The notes below the pieces were generated by a model that was not told the DNA's origin, ran no database searches, and saw only the letters and a list, made by a program, of their open reading frames with translations. From assembly GCA_029552985.1 (NCBI GenBank), contig JAKPDB010000034.1:1-33761 (forward strand): a DNA stretch of 33,761 bases, given 5' to 3'. Origin of the DNA: a bacterium (lineage in GTDB: Bacteria; Ratteibacteria; UBA8468; B48-G9; DTJG01). This document shows positions 1-7,223 of this stretch, one piece after another (position 1 is the first letter of the stretch; the number at the start of each line of letters is the position of its first letter). The position numbers and the translations under genes were made by a program.

Positions 1-131
1 TTTTCAAATTGAGCAACCTTAAATACGCCATTTCGCTGGGCGTCAAAACCATATCTGAACAGAACACCTGTTTTCAACACCTCTGTAACCTGGTCAAGTT
101 CTTCCTGTCCAAAAACTTCTCTTCCTGGCAT
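1..131 (-). CDS. DegT/DnrJ/EryC1/StrS aminotransferase, N-terminal fragment cut by window edge
   Basis: About 43 residues are visible, starting MPGREVFGQEELDQV and running through TGVLFRYGFDAQRNGVF. This matches the usual opening of one subgroup of PLP-dependent sugar aminotransferases of the DegT family (N-terminal helix followed by the TGVLFRYG stretch). The PLP lysine and the rest of the fold lie outside the window, so the family call rests on this opening only. The ATG at 131-129 has a good SD (AAAGGAG) about 7 bases upstream. It lies 17 bases after the stop of the Fe-type alcohol dehydrogenase gene and is probably the third or later gene of the same transcript. Two further DegT paralogues are encoded at 31070-33637. 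Confidence 0.7.
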   Translation of the reverse strand, partial: MPGREVFGQEELDQVTEVLKTGVLFRYGFDAQRNGVFKVAQFE

Positions 132-148
132 TGTGCACTCCTTTTGTA

Positions 149-1282
149 TTAAAAAGCAGATTGATAGATATGTTCAATATCTTTTTCTGTTAATGTTACA
201 GGGTGATTTTCAAGGGGAACCTTCACCTGCATCGCGCCTTCAATAAGCACGGGTATTGAATCTTCTGGGATATCAAGATTTTTCAAACTTTCTGGAATAC
301 CAAGGGATTTTTCAAGATTTTTCAATTGCTTTATAAAACAGGTTGCGTCCATTTTTTCACCTGTCAATGATTGAGCGATTTCTTCAATGGAATTTTTTAT
401 GTATGGCAGGGTTGATTCCAGCACAAACGGAAGCAATACTGCATTTCCCACTCCATGTGGCACACCGAAAAGTCCGCCAAGCGGATATGAAAGAGAATGG
501 ACTGCAGTCACCCCTGCATTCGCCAGCCCGACCCCTGCAAGAAAACTTGCATACAGCATGTGTTCCCTTGCTTCAACATTGTTTCCATCTGAAAAGGCAA
601 CCGGCAGGTTTTTCCATATCAATTTCATTGCTTCCATAGAAACAGGTTTTGAGAAAAACGTGGCTTTTTTTGAAAGATAACTTTCAATAGCATGACAGAA
701 CGCATCCATTCCAGTGGAAGAAGTAACAGACGGGGGCAAACTCAATGTTAATAGTGGATCAAGAATTGCTGCTTCAGGATATAAATATTTGCTGTTAATT
801 CCTGCTTTTTTCTTTTCACTGGCTCTGATGAATACTGCAGTAAATGTTACTTCGCTTCCAGTGCCAGCAGTCGTTGGTACCATAATTTTCGGGACAGACG
901 GAAATTTCAGTTTATCAATTCCCTGATAATCTTCAATAGTACCAGGATTTTTTATCAGTCCTGCTACTGCCTTGGCAGTGTCAAGGCTGCTTCCACCACC
1001 AATACCTATGGTGATGTCACAATTGTGTTTTCTTGCCAGTGCGCATGCCTCATTTCCAGTATCTGTGGTTGGTTCTGAAGAAATTTTATCAAATATGACG
1101 CATTTAATACCATGGTTCTCAAGGATTTTCTCTGTTTTTTCTCTCAGGGGAGTTTTTGAAAGCACCTGGTCAATGACAACAAAAGCATTTTTGCCACCAA
1201 GATTTATGGCAACCTCTCCCAGTGTCTCAAAACTTCCCTTTCCAGAAATCACTTCAGGACTACAGACAAATTTGAATTTCAT
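149..1282 (-). CDS. Iron-type alcohol dehydrogenase family protein
   Basis: 377 aa, the normal length for group III (iron-dependent) alcohol dehydrogenases, which oxidise or reduce alcohols and aldehydes with NAD(P). The nucleotide-binding GGGSSLDTAKA motif is at about residues 95-105. Four expected metal ligands are visible: D193 and H197 in GMDAFCHAIES, H262 in AVHSLSYPLGG and H276 in VPHGVGN. It is cytoplasmic, with no signal peptide. The gene starts 9 bases after the TIM-barrel gene and precedes the DegT fragment, so the three are likely co-transcribed. The substrate cannot be read from the sequence. The setting among sugar-type enzymes suggests a sugar-derived aldehyde or polyol, which is inference. 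Confidence 0.9.
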   Translation of the reverse strand: MKFKFVCSPEVISGKGSFETLGEVAINLGGKNAFVVIDQVLSKTPLREKTEKILENHGIKCVIFDKISSEPTTDTGNEACALARKHNCDITIGIGGGSSLDTAKAVAGLIKNPGTIEDYQGIDKLKFPSVPKIMVPTTAGTGSEVTFTAVFIRASEKKKAGINSKYLYPEAAILDPLLTLSLPPSVTSSTGMDAFCHAIESYLSKKATFFSKPVSMEAMKLIWKNLPVAFSDGNNVEAREHMLYASFLAGVGLANAGVTAVHSLSYPLGGLFGVPHGVGNAVLLPFVLESTLPYIKNSIEEIAQSLTGEKMDATCFIKQLKNLEKSLGIPESLKNLDIPEDSIPVLIEGAMQVKVPLENHPVTLTEKDIEHIYQSAF

Positions 1283-1291
1283 AAATTAATT

Positions 1292-2179
1292 TTATCCGAT
1301 TTTGTGGTTTATTTCAATTTCACTTTTCAGAGATTCCAAAACAATACTGTTAATTTCTTTAATCATATTTTCCCATGCCTCAAAACTGTATTTATAACAA
1401 TCAGCGTGAGCAAACGGTAATGCTTCAATTGTAAGAGGAAATGAAAGATTAGACCGTGAAAGTTTATTGAAAAAACTTTTCCAGTTTACAAGCCCTTTTC
1501 CAGGTTGAATGTGAAGGTCTCTGTCGCCTGGGTTATCCTGAATATGGAATGAAACAATGTGTTTTTTCATTGCCTCAAAAAATTTCGTAGGACCTTCTCG
1601 CCCATATGATATATTGGCATGGCCTGTGTCAAGACAAAAACCAAAATGTCTGCAACCAAATGTTTTTGAGAAAATCTGAAAATGCTCAATCATTGAACCA
1701 AACCTTTCTCCTGCAGTTACCTTTGGCATGTTTTCAATCGCAATGATGAGTTTTAATTTTTCTGCAACAGGTATCAGTTCCTTCAAACTTTTTTCCATTT
1801 GCAGCAGATATCTATTAAATCCTTCGGTATGGACGTCAAAATGATTTGTTGTCGGATGTAAAATGACGACCTTACAACCCAGCATTGATGCCTTTTCCAT
1901 ATCATATGTTAACCTTTTCACTGCTTTATTGCGGATTGTTTCGTAAAAACAGGCAATGTCATCCTCCTGTGTAAACGGTAGATGGAAACTATAAAAGTTG
2001 ATGCCAGCGTTTTTGAAAAAATTTTTTATTTCAATGATTTCTTTTTCTGTCTTTTCAGCCGTGTAATTGTAATTCAACTCTAAATACTTGACCCTTGTAT
2101 ACATGCAAATTTTTACTATTTCCTGGTTGCTGTAAATCAATGGGTCAGGGCAGATTGCCCATTTCCAAGGAATTTTCAC
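1292..2179 (-). CDS. Sugar phosphate isomerase/epimerase family protein (AP_endonuc_2 / xylose isomerase-like TIM barrel)
   Basis: 295 aa with the ordered metal-site residues of this TIM-barrel superfamily: E149 (AIEN), D184 and H187 (CLDTGHAN), H212 (FHIQDN), H223 (LHIQPGKG) and E252 (IEALP). Members isomerise or epimerise keto-sugars, or act on related substrates such as myo-inosose, using a divalent metal. The start is a GTG at 2179-2177 with a strong SD (AAAGGAGGG); no better ATG is present. It heads the run into Fe-ADH and DegT. Upstream is a 307-base gap with a structured region and a possible TATAAT at 2203-2208. Exact substrate unknown; the fold assignment is secure. Confidence 0.87.
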   Translation of the reverse strand: MKIPWKWAICPDPLIYSNQEIVKICMYTRVKYLELNYNYTAEKTEKEIIEIKNFFKNAGINFYSFHLPFTQEDDIACFYETIRNKAVKRLTYDMEKASMLGCKVVILHPTTNHFDVHTEGFNRYLLQMEKSLKELIPVAEKLKLIIAIENMPKVTAGERFGSMIEHFQIFSKTFGCRHFGFCLDTGHANISYGREGPTKFFEAMKKHIVSFHIQDNPGDRDLHIQPGKGLVNWKSFFNKLSRSNLSFPLTIEALPFAHADCYKYSFEAWENMIKEINSIVLESLKSEIEINHKIG

Positions 2180-2202
2180 AAAACCCTCCTTTTTGACGCT
2201 TT

Positions 2203-2235
2203 ATTATAATCTGAGATGAAGTAGATTAAAAATCT
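2203..2235 (-). promoter_or_regulatory. Weak candidate promoter and palindrome upstream of the TIM-barrel gene
   Basis: On the minus strand TATAAT lies at 2208-2203, about 24 bases before the GTG start at 2179. A small perfect palindrome, AGATT-AAA-AATCT, occupies 2223-2235, where a -35 box would sit. No good -35 sequence is visible (best is TTTAAT), so this could be an activator- or repressor-controlled promoter, or a chance A+T-rich match. Confidence 0.35.
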
Positions 2236-2343
2236 GATATCATAAATTGGTGAGAAAAAGGATGTTTAGGTATCAAACTGAGACAAGTTAATCTCCAACG
2301 TACTTATTCCAGAAATCTGGCACATTAAAGAAGTAAAGATCAA

Positions 2344-2449
2344 CAACACCGGATACAACTTTTATATTGAGCGGGTTTTTCAATCTCAATATATGTGCCG
2401 TTCAGTCAAAAATAATAAATTTTTCCGGTGTTGCCTGAATTTTGACTGA
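2344..2449 (-). other. Candidate structured RNA or regulatory DNA: three perfect inverted repeats in crossing order
   Basis: Three perfect inverted repeats lie within 106 bases. Pair A is CAACACCGGA at 2344-2353 with TCCGGTGTTG at 2424-2433. Pair B is TATATTGAG at 2363-2371 with CTCAATATA at 2385-2393, nested inside A. Pair C is TCAGTCAAAA at 2402-2411 with TTTTGACTGA at 2440-2449, interleaved with A. A and C therefore cross: as RNA they would form a pseudoknot or two mutually exclusive stems. Both flanking genes run on the minus strand, so that strand is the likelier template. It would lie in the GYD 3' region and the leader of the TIM-barrel gene. I do not recognise a known riboswitch class. 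A remnant of a small palindromic element is the main alternative. Confidence 0.5.
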
Positions 2450-2486
2450 TAAACCTGCTGAATCAGATCCTCTTTTACCTGTTTTT

Positions 2487-2771
2487 TTACTTTATGCTTT
2501 TTATAAAATCATCAATTCCAACTGCAGCAAGAGTCAGAATTTTCACACTTCCCCGTGCGCTTATTTCAAGAGAAATCTTTGTCACTGTGTCATTATCAGG
2601 CGCTTCAATAATGGTGATAAAATCATATGGTCCCAGCACTGCATACTGGGAAATAATTTTCCCGCCCATTTTTTCAACTTCTTTGTTGACTTCTTTAATT
2701 CTTTCCGGGTTATTCTTGATTGTGTTTGCTCCCTGAGGAGTTAGGGTACTGAGCATAATGTACACTGACAT
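2487..2771 (-). CDS. GYD domain-containing protein
   Basis: 94 aa, the full usual length of the GYD family, small alpha/beta proteins of unknown function related in fold to the dimeric alpha/beta-barrel group. The family hallmark is visible as LGPYDFITIIEAPD near residues 46-59, followed by the typical region ending in a hydrophobic strand (TLAAVGIDDF). I chose the ATG at 2771 because AAGGA sits 10 bases upstream, inside the end of the preceding small ORF. A GTG at 2780 would add three residues but its SD would be too close. The start is only 5 bases after the stop of the 44-aa ORF, which suggests translational coupling. Function unknown. Confidence 0.82.
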   Translation of the reverse strand: MSVYIMLSTLTPQGANTIKNNPERIKEVNKEVEKMGGKIISQYAVLGPYDFITIIEAPDNDTVTKISLEISARGSVKILTLAAVGIDDFIKSIK

Positions 2772-2776
2772 TTTTA

Positions 2777-2911
2777 TCACCGTCCTTTCCTTGATTCAAG
2801 ACGTCTGAAAAATAACCGCTGATGAGCATGGACTACACTACCCATTACTGATGAAATCTTTGACAGATACTTTGGCGGGCGAGGATGACTGCTATGTTTC
2901 TGTTTTTGCAT
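2777..2911 (-). CDS. Small basic 44-aa protein, unknown
   Basis: Reading from ATG at 2911 gives 44 residues ending in TGA at 2779-2777. It contains SSHPRPPKYLSK near the N-terminus and ends in RRLESRKGR. There are 5 Lys, 6 Arg and 4 His against one Glu and no Asp, so it is strongly basic. The SD is ideal (GGAGGTGAT, 4 bases before the ATG), and a near-consensus promoter lies just upstream at 2931-2960. The stop codon lies 5 bases before the GYD start, so it could be a genuine small protein or a leader peptide coupled to GYD. I recognise no family. Upstream signals are the main support. Confidence 0.6.
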   Translation of the reverse strand: MQKQKHSSHPRPPKYLSKISSVMGSVVHAHQRLFFRRLESRKGR

Positions 2912-2930
2912 AGGCATCACCTCCAAAAAC

Positions 2931-2960
2931 ATTATACCCTTGTAAAAACCCATGTGTCAA
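2931..2960 (-). promoter_or_regulatory. Sigma70-type promoter for the 44-aa ORF and GYD gene
   Basis: On the minus strand TTGACA (2960-2955) and TATAAT (2936-2931) are both perfect consensus hexamers, with an 18-base spacer. A start about 7 bases downstream would put the 5' end of the mRNA right at the GGAGGTGAT ribosome-binding site. It is divergent from the promoter at 2978-3007, with only 17 bases between the two -35 boxes, so the two transcription units may share control. Confidence 0.8.
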
Positions 2961-2977
2961 CAATCAGAAAATCTTTA

Positions 2978-3007
2978 TTGACCGAAGTAATCATAAAAAA
3001 GTATAAT
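2978..3007 (+). promoter_or_regulatory. Sigma70-type promoter for the amidohydrolase operon
   Basis: TTGACC (2978-2983), an 18-base spacer and TATAAT (3002-3007) lie 28 bases before the ATG at 3036. The predicted leader is about 20 bases and shows no clear SD. Confidence 0.7.
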
Positions 3008-3035
3008 AATAGTTAAAAGTTGAGTAACATTTATT

Positions 3036-4046
3036 ATGAAAGTACAGATAAAAAGCGTTGATGAAAAAATATGGAATGAGGAAATTCAGAACCTCCTTCC
3101 CTCGAGAATTTTTGATTTTCACCTTCACACTTTTACATCAAAATCTTTCTCTGGCGGTACTCCTGATTCTTTGAAAATTTTTGGCAATTGTTCTGCTGGT
3201 GCCATTATAGAAAAACTTATTCATCTTTTCCATCAGAAAACTACGGAATTTTTGTTTACTGGCTGGCCAACGTCTTCTTCTCTTCTGTTGCAGCAGAATC
3301 AATATCTTGCAAAAGCAGCAGAAAAATACAATTTTTATTTTCTGGCGCTTGTAAGTCACAAACTGGACGAAAAATATCTTGAAAATCTTCTAAAATCAGA
3401 AAAACGTTGTCTTGGCTTCAAACCCTATAAATGTTTTTCGGTAAGGGTTGACCCTGAAGACGCAAAAATTTCTGACTTTCTACCAGAAAAACAGATTGAA
3501 ATTGCAAATCAGTATGGACTGGTCATTACACTGCATCTTTCAAAGAAAAAAGGGATTTGTGACCCTGAAAATATTGAACAACTTTTGTATTTTGTTGAAA
3601 AATATCCTCATGTAATCTGGAATCTTGCACATTGTGGAAGGTCTTATATTCCCCATAACCTTGAAAAATCAATTAACTCCTTGTCTCGATTGAAAGGTAA
3701 AAAACAGGTATTTTTCGACACATCAGCAGTTACAGATAGAGAGGTTTTTGTGATTCTATTTTCTGAGTTTGGAGCAAATCAGATTCTTTTTGGAAGTGAT
3801 GCTCCTGTGTGTTTTTACAGGGGAAGATGCGTAAGGTTTGGCTATGACTGGGCATTTATCACCCAGGAGACCCACTCCATTACAGCAAGTTTTCCAGTCA
3901 GTCCAGCATTGCTGTTATATGAGCAACTCTGGGCAATGTGTCACGCTATAAAAGTCAATAGGATAGAACAAAAAGATATTGATAAAGTTTTCTATCAAAA
4001 TGCGAAGGAAATCATTGACAGGGTGAACAAAAGGAGGTTAATGTGA
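3036..4046 (+). CDS. Amidohydrolase family protein (Amidohydro_2-like, metal-dependent TIM barrel)
   Basis: 336 aa. The metal-site pattern of amidohydrolase-2 type TIM barrels is visible: H29-x-H31 in FDFHLHTF, H167 in ITLHLSK, H199 in WNLAHCGRS and D255 in LFGSDAPV. Members are metal-dependent hydrolases, decarboxylases or lactonases; the substrate here is not evident. No signal peptide, so cytoplasmic. A divergent promoter lies upstream, and the gene ends in GTGA, overlapping the start of the aminotransferase gene by 4 bases. It shows no obvious SD (the leader ends GTAACATTTATT before the ATG), unlike nearly every other gene here. Confidence 0.85.
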   Translation: MKVQIKSVDEKIWNEEIQNLLPSRIFDFHLHTFTSKSFSGGTPDSLKIFGNCSAGAIIEKLIHLFHQKTTEFLFTGWPTSSSLLLQQNQYLAKAAEKYNFYFLALVSHKLDEKYLENLLKSEKRCLGFKPYKCFSVRVDPEDAKISDFLPEKQIEIANQYGLVITLHLSKKKGICDPENIEQLLYFVEKYPHVIWNLAHCGRSYIPHNLEKSINSLSRLKGKKQVFFDTSAVTDREVFVILFSEFGANQILFGSDAPVCFYRGRCVRFGYDWAFITQETHSITASFPVSPALLLYEQLWAMCHAIKVNRIEQKDIDKVFYQNAKEIIDRVNKRRLM

Positions 4047-5359
4047 CCCGGATAAAAAAAGGACCAGAATTATGGCAAAAGGCAAAAAAAATTATTCCAG
4101 GCGGAACAAACCTTCGTTCAAAGTATGCTGAATTGTTTGCTCCAGGACTCTGGCCGTCTTACTTCACAAAAGCGAAAGGAATAAAAATATGGGATTTAGA
4201 TGGAAACTGTTTCAAAGATTTTTCAATATTTGGAATTGGCGCATGCGTACTTGGTTACTCTGACAATGACGTTAACAAGGCGGTTATCAATGCTGTAAGA
4301 CAGGGCTCAATGACAACCTGCAATTGTCCTGAAGACATTGAACTTGCAACAATGCTTCTAAAAATGCATCCATGGGCTGGTATGGTAAGATTTGCCCGCA
4401 CAGGTGGAGAGGCAATGGCAGTTGCTGTCAGAATAGCTCGTGCTTATACAGGAAGAGATACCATTGCATTCTGTGGATATCATGGATGGCATGATTGGTA
4501 TATTTCAGCAAATCTTGCTGATGCATCAAACCTTGATGGCCATCTTCTACCAGGGCTTGAACCAAAAGGCGTACCAAGATGCCTGAAAAAAACAGCCATA
4601 CCATTTTCATACAATAACATAGATGAGATCTCCATAATCGCGAGCAATAACGAACTTGCAGCAATTGTAATGGAACCGATGAGAAGTACATGGCCTGAAA
4701 ACAATTTTTTGCAAAAGGTTAAGGAAATTGCAAAAAACAATGGTGCAGTGTTAATTTTTGATGAAATTACCAGTGGCTTCAGAATGAATGTCGGAGGTAT
4801 TCATGAAATTCTTGGAGTTCAGCCAGATATTGCAGTTTATGCAAAGGCGATCAGCAATGGCTTTCCTATGGCTGCGATTGTCGGGAAACAGAAGATTATG
4901 AAAATGGCTGAAGAAAGCTTTATCAGCAGTTCCTATTGGACAGAAAGAATCGGCCCTGTTGCAGCAATTGCAACAATAAAGAAAATGAGAAAAGAAAATG
5001 TTCCAGCGCACCTGGTGAAAATTGGAAAAACAATTATGGATGGCTGGCATGATATTGCAAAACAGAATAATGTGAAAATCAAAGTTTATGGCATTCCTCC
5101 TCTTGCAAGTTTTACCTTTGATTACAACGAGGCATTGTCATTGCAAACCCTTTTTACCAGGGAAATGCTGAAACACGGCTATCTTGCCTGGAAATCTGTG
5201 TATGTATCCTATGCACACAAAGAAAAAGATGTTAAAAAATATCTTTGCGCAGTGAACAAAGTGTTTTCATTGATTGCTGACGCACTGAAAAAAGGGAATG
5301 TTGATAAACTGATAAAGGGGAAAGTTGCAAATCCAGGATTCAAAAGATTGGTGAGATAA
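4043..5359 (+). CDS. Class III PLP-dependent aminotransferase (glutamate-1-semialdehyde aminomutase-like)
   Basis: 438 aa, the normal size for class III aminotransferases. The fold markers are IPGGTNLRSKYAE near the N-terminus, FARTGGEAMAVAVRIARAYTG around 117-136, the cofactor Asp240 in IFDEITSGFR and the Schiff-base Lys268 in YAKAISNGFP. The opening and FxxTGxEA region resemble glutamate-1-semialdehyde 2,1-aminomutases, but the setting is not haem synthesis, so a role on an amino sugar or keto-acid is more likely. It starts with GTG at 4043, overlapping the previous stop as GTGA, with the SD AAAGGAGG 5-6 bases upstream. The SDR follows after 22 bases. Confidence 0.88.
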   Translation: MTRIKKGPELWQKAKKIIPGGTNLRSKYAELFAPGLWPSYFTKAKGIKIWDLDGNCFKDFSIFGIGACVLGYSDNDVNKAVINAVRQGSMTTCNCPEDIELATMLLKMHPWAGMVRFARTGGEAMAVAVRIARAYTGRDTIAFCGYHGWHDWYISANLADASNLDGHLLPGLEPKGVPRCLKKTAIPFSYNNIDEISIIASNNELAAIVMEPMRSTWPENNFLQKVKEIAKNNGAVLIFDEITSGFRMNVGGIHEILGVQPDIAVYAKAISNGFPMAAIVGKQKIMKMAEESFISSSYWTERIGPVAAIATIKKMRKENVPAHLVKIGKTIMDGWHDIAKQNNVKIKVYGIPPLASFTFDYNEALSLQTLFTREMLKHGYLAWKSVYVSYAHKEKDVKKYLCAVNKVFSLIADALKKGNVDKLIKGKVANPGFKRLVR

Positions 5360-5381
5360 ATCAGATGACAAAGGAGGCGCG

Positions 5382-6158
5382 ATGGGTATCCTTGATAAGT
5401 TTCGCTTAAAAGACAGAATTGCAGTAGTGACAGGAGGCGCAGGAAAATACGGACGATTCATTGTTGAAGGACTTGCAGAGGCAGAGGCAACTGTTTATGT
5501 TGTTTCAAGAAATATAGAAAATTGCGAAAATCTTGCTTCAGAGTTACGCAAACAAAATTATTCAGTGTTTTCTGGATACCTGGATATGGGAAGTACTGAA
5601 AGTATCCTTGCCCTGTATGAAAAAATTCTAAAAGAACAAGGCAAAATTGATATTTTGGTGAACAATGCTGTTTTAAGACCGATGAAACACTACGAGGACC
5701 CGATTGATGCCTTTGACCTTTCAATGAAAATTAATGCCACAGGGATTATGAATGTAACAAGAATTTTTGTTCAGGACATGCTGAATAGAAAAAGTGGGGT
5801 AATCGTCAACATCTCTTCCATGCAGGGCGTTGTTGGGCCAGATTTCACTCTTTATGAAGGAACAGATATGGGTGCTGCACCTGATTATTTTTTCCATAGA
5901 GCAGGACTGATTTCTCTTACAAGATACCTTGCTTCAAAATTTGGACCGTATAATATCCGTGTCAATTGTGTCTCGCCAGGCGGGCTATATTCGGGACAGC
6001 CAGAGATTTTTGTTGAAAGATACAACAAGCGCACATTTCTTGGAAGAATGGCAAATGGTGAAGATATTAAAGGGGTTGTTGTTTTTCTTGCTTCTGATGC
6101 TTCTTCATATATTACTGGAGCAAATATTTTAGTGGATGGTGGCTATACTCAGAAATAA
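5382..6158 (+). CDS. SDR family oxidoreductase with an Arg in place of the catalytic Lys
   Basis: 258 aa, classical SDR length. The Rossmann motif is TGGAGKYG at 17-24 (a variant of TGxxxGxG), with NNA at 94-96, N118 in KINATG, Ser at 145/146 in NISSMQG, and C-terminal SPGG and DGGYTQK. The active-site Tyr is Y169 but the expected Lys four residues later is Arg (Y169-FFH-R173). The normal YxxxK Lys positions the nicotinamide and lowers the Tyr pKa, so activity may be altered. It is the last gene of the plus-strand operon, with a good SD (AAAGGAGGC). Substrate unknown; a sugar or keto-acid is plausible from context. Confidence 0.88.
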   Translation: MGILDKFRLKDRIAVVTGGAGKYGRFIVEGLAEAEATVYVVSRNIENCENLASELRKQNYSVFSGYLDMGSTESILALYEKILKEQGKIDILVNNAVLRPMKHYEDPIDAFDLSMKINATGIMNVTRIFVQDMLNRKSGVIVNISSMQGVVGPDFTLYEGTDMGAAPDYFFHRAGLISLTRYLASKFGPYNIRVNCVSPGGLYSGQPEIFVERYNKRTFLGRMANGEDIKGVVVFLASDASSYITGANILVDGGYTQK

Positions 6159-6218
6159 ACAATGATAGGAATGGGGTTTTGATGCCTTTTCATTCAATGT
6201 ATACTGCATAGAATTTAT

Positions 6219-7217
6219 TCATGGAGAAAGTAAATAGAATAGCAGATACGAAAGAATAAATCTTCCATAGTGATTCGGATGAATGTTATCTCTGAGAAAA
6301 AACGAATAAGGTTTACCTGACTGATGAATATACTGTCTGCAGAATTTTGCAGTATCAAAAAACATGAATTTCATATCATCTGATAGTTTTTTTAATTTCA
6401 CAGAGAATTCATCCTCAGTGTTTGACCTTGTTTGTTTCCATGGATTGCCAGTTTTCCCAAATGCGCCATTGGTCACCACTATTTCTACATCAGTATAACG
6501 TCTGATTTTTTCAATGACACTCTTAATGGAGGAAACGTCGTTTCTATGACTTATACCGCCAATGATAACCAGATCCGGAGAATAATCAATCACAAGTTTT
6601 TTCACTCTATTTCCATGCTTAAAGTACCAGCAACCTGTAGTATTCCTTACAGATGAAATAACTTCAATTTTTACTGCTGGATATACTCTTCTTAAAAGAG
6701 CATCAAAAAAACTGTTAGCCATATCATTGACAATACTATCGCCTAAAAAAACAATTTTCAATTTTCCACCTGTTTTTAATAACTCTGCTGTTTTTGTTAG
6801 ATGCTTTTTCTCTATTTTAAGCAAAGGAAAAACAGGAATCTTTCGGGACTCGCTAGCGATCCATACATCTATATCCTGATATTCTTTTTCTTCTACGGTG
6901 ATATTTTTTACTCGCAGAATCTTACTTCCCTGATTTTCGAGTACTACTTTTGCAAAGGCAACATTAGAAAACGTCCTGAAGAAGTATGTGTGGTCCAATA
7001 ATTTATTTGATTTTCTTATCTCAGAACAAAAATCTGCTGTCAATTTCTTTCTTTCTGAATTATAAAAATTCACAAAACATAAACTCTTCTTCGAAGCAAT
7101 AGAAGAAAATGACATCTGATAAAAGGTACCTTTTTTAACAGAAAATACACGACCTGACCACTTTTTATTTATAGTGGCTGGCTGCAACGAATGATAAACA
7201 AATGTTGATTTGCACAT
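6219..7217 (-). CDS. SGNH/GDSL hydrolase family protein with N-terminal beta domain
   Basis: 332 aa. A beta-rich N-terminal domain (about 1-115; SGRVFSVKKGTFYQMSFSS) is followed by a SGNH hydrolase domain from about 152. Block I is FLGDSIVND (nucleophile S161), block III-like is GGISHRND around 220-227, and block V is D310-x-x-H313 in DNIHPNHYG. Such enzymes are esterases, often deacetylating glycans. Relatives usually have a signal peptide before the beta domain, and none is visible here. The ATG has no SD and lies in the same frame as the upstream glycosidase fragment, with only TGA-CCC-TAT between them. The start is therefore uncertain, and N-terminal truncation is possible. It is the last gene of the glycan operon. 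Confidence 0.82.
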   Translation of the reverse strand: MCKSTFVYHSLQPATINKKWSGRVFSVKKGTFYQMSFSSIASKKSLCFVNFYNSERKKLTADFCSEIRKSNKLLDHTYFFRTFSNVAFAKVVLENQGSKILRVKNITVEEKEYQDIDVWIASESRKIPVFPLLKIEKKHLTKTAELLKTGGKLKIVFLGDSIVNDMANSFFDALLRRVYPAVKIEVISSVRNTTGCWYFKHGNRVKKLVIDYSPDLVIIGGISHRNDVSSIKSVIEKIRRYTDVEIVVTNGAFGKTGNPWKQTRSNTEDEFSVKLKKLSDDMKFMFFDTAKFCRQYIHQSGKPYSFFLRDNIHPNHYGRFILSYLLFYLLSP

Positions 7218-7223
7218 ATAGGG

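Larger units (their letters stand above)
2180..2486. other. 307-base gene-free gap between the GYD gene and the TIM-barrel gene
   Basis: I see no credible coding sequence here. It holds the candidate promoter near 2203, a small palindrome CCAGA-AA-TCTGG at 2309-2320, and the cluster of three perfect inverted repeats at 2344-2449 described separately. No tRNA-like fold or transposase remnant was recognised. Confidence 0.6.

Noticed and set aside
343-1289. Several plus-strand open frames of 60-105 codons opposite the Fe-ADH gene
   Set aside because: They are antisense shadows of a gene with complete active-site motifs and show no ribosome-binding sites or recognisable domains.
2442-2744. Plus-strand 100-codon frame opposite the GYD gene
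   Set aside because: No SD, low-complexity aromatic composition, and it lies fully opposite a recognised GYD domain.
4043-5359. True hemL (haem synthesis) function for the class III aminotransferase
   Set aside because: The neighbours are an amidohydrolase and an SDR, not haem genes, and the family has many non-haem members.
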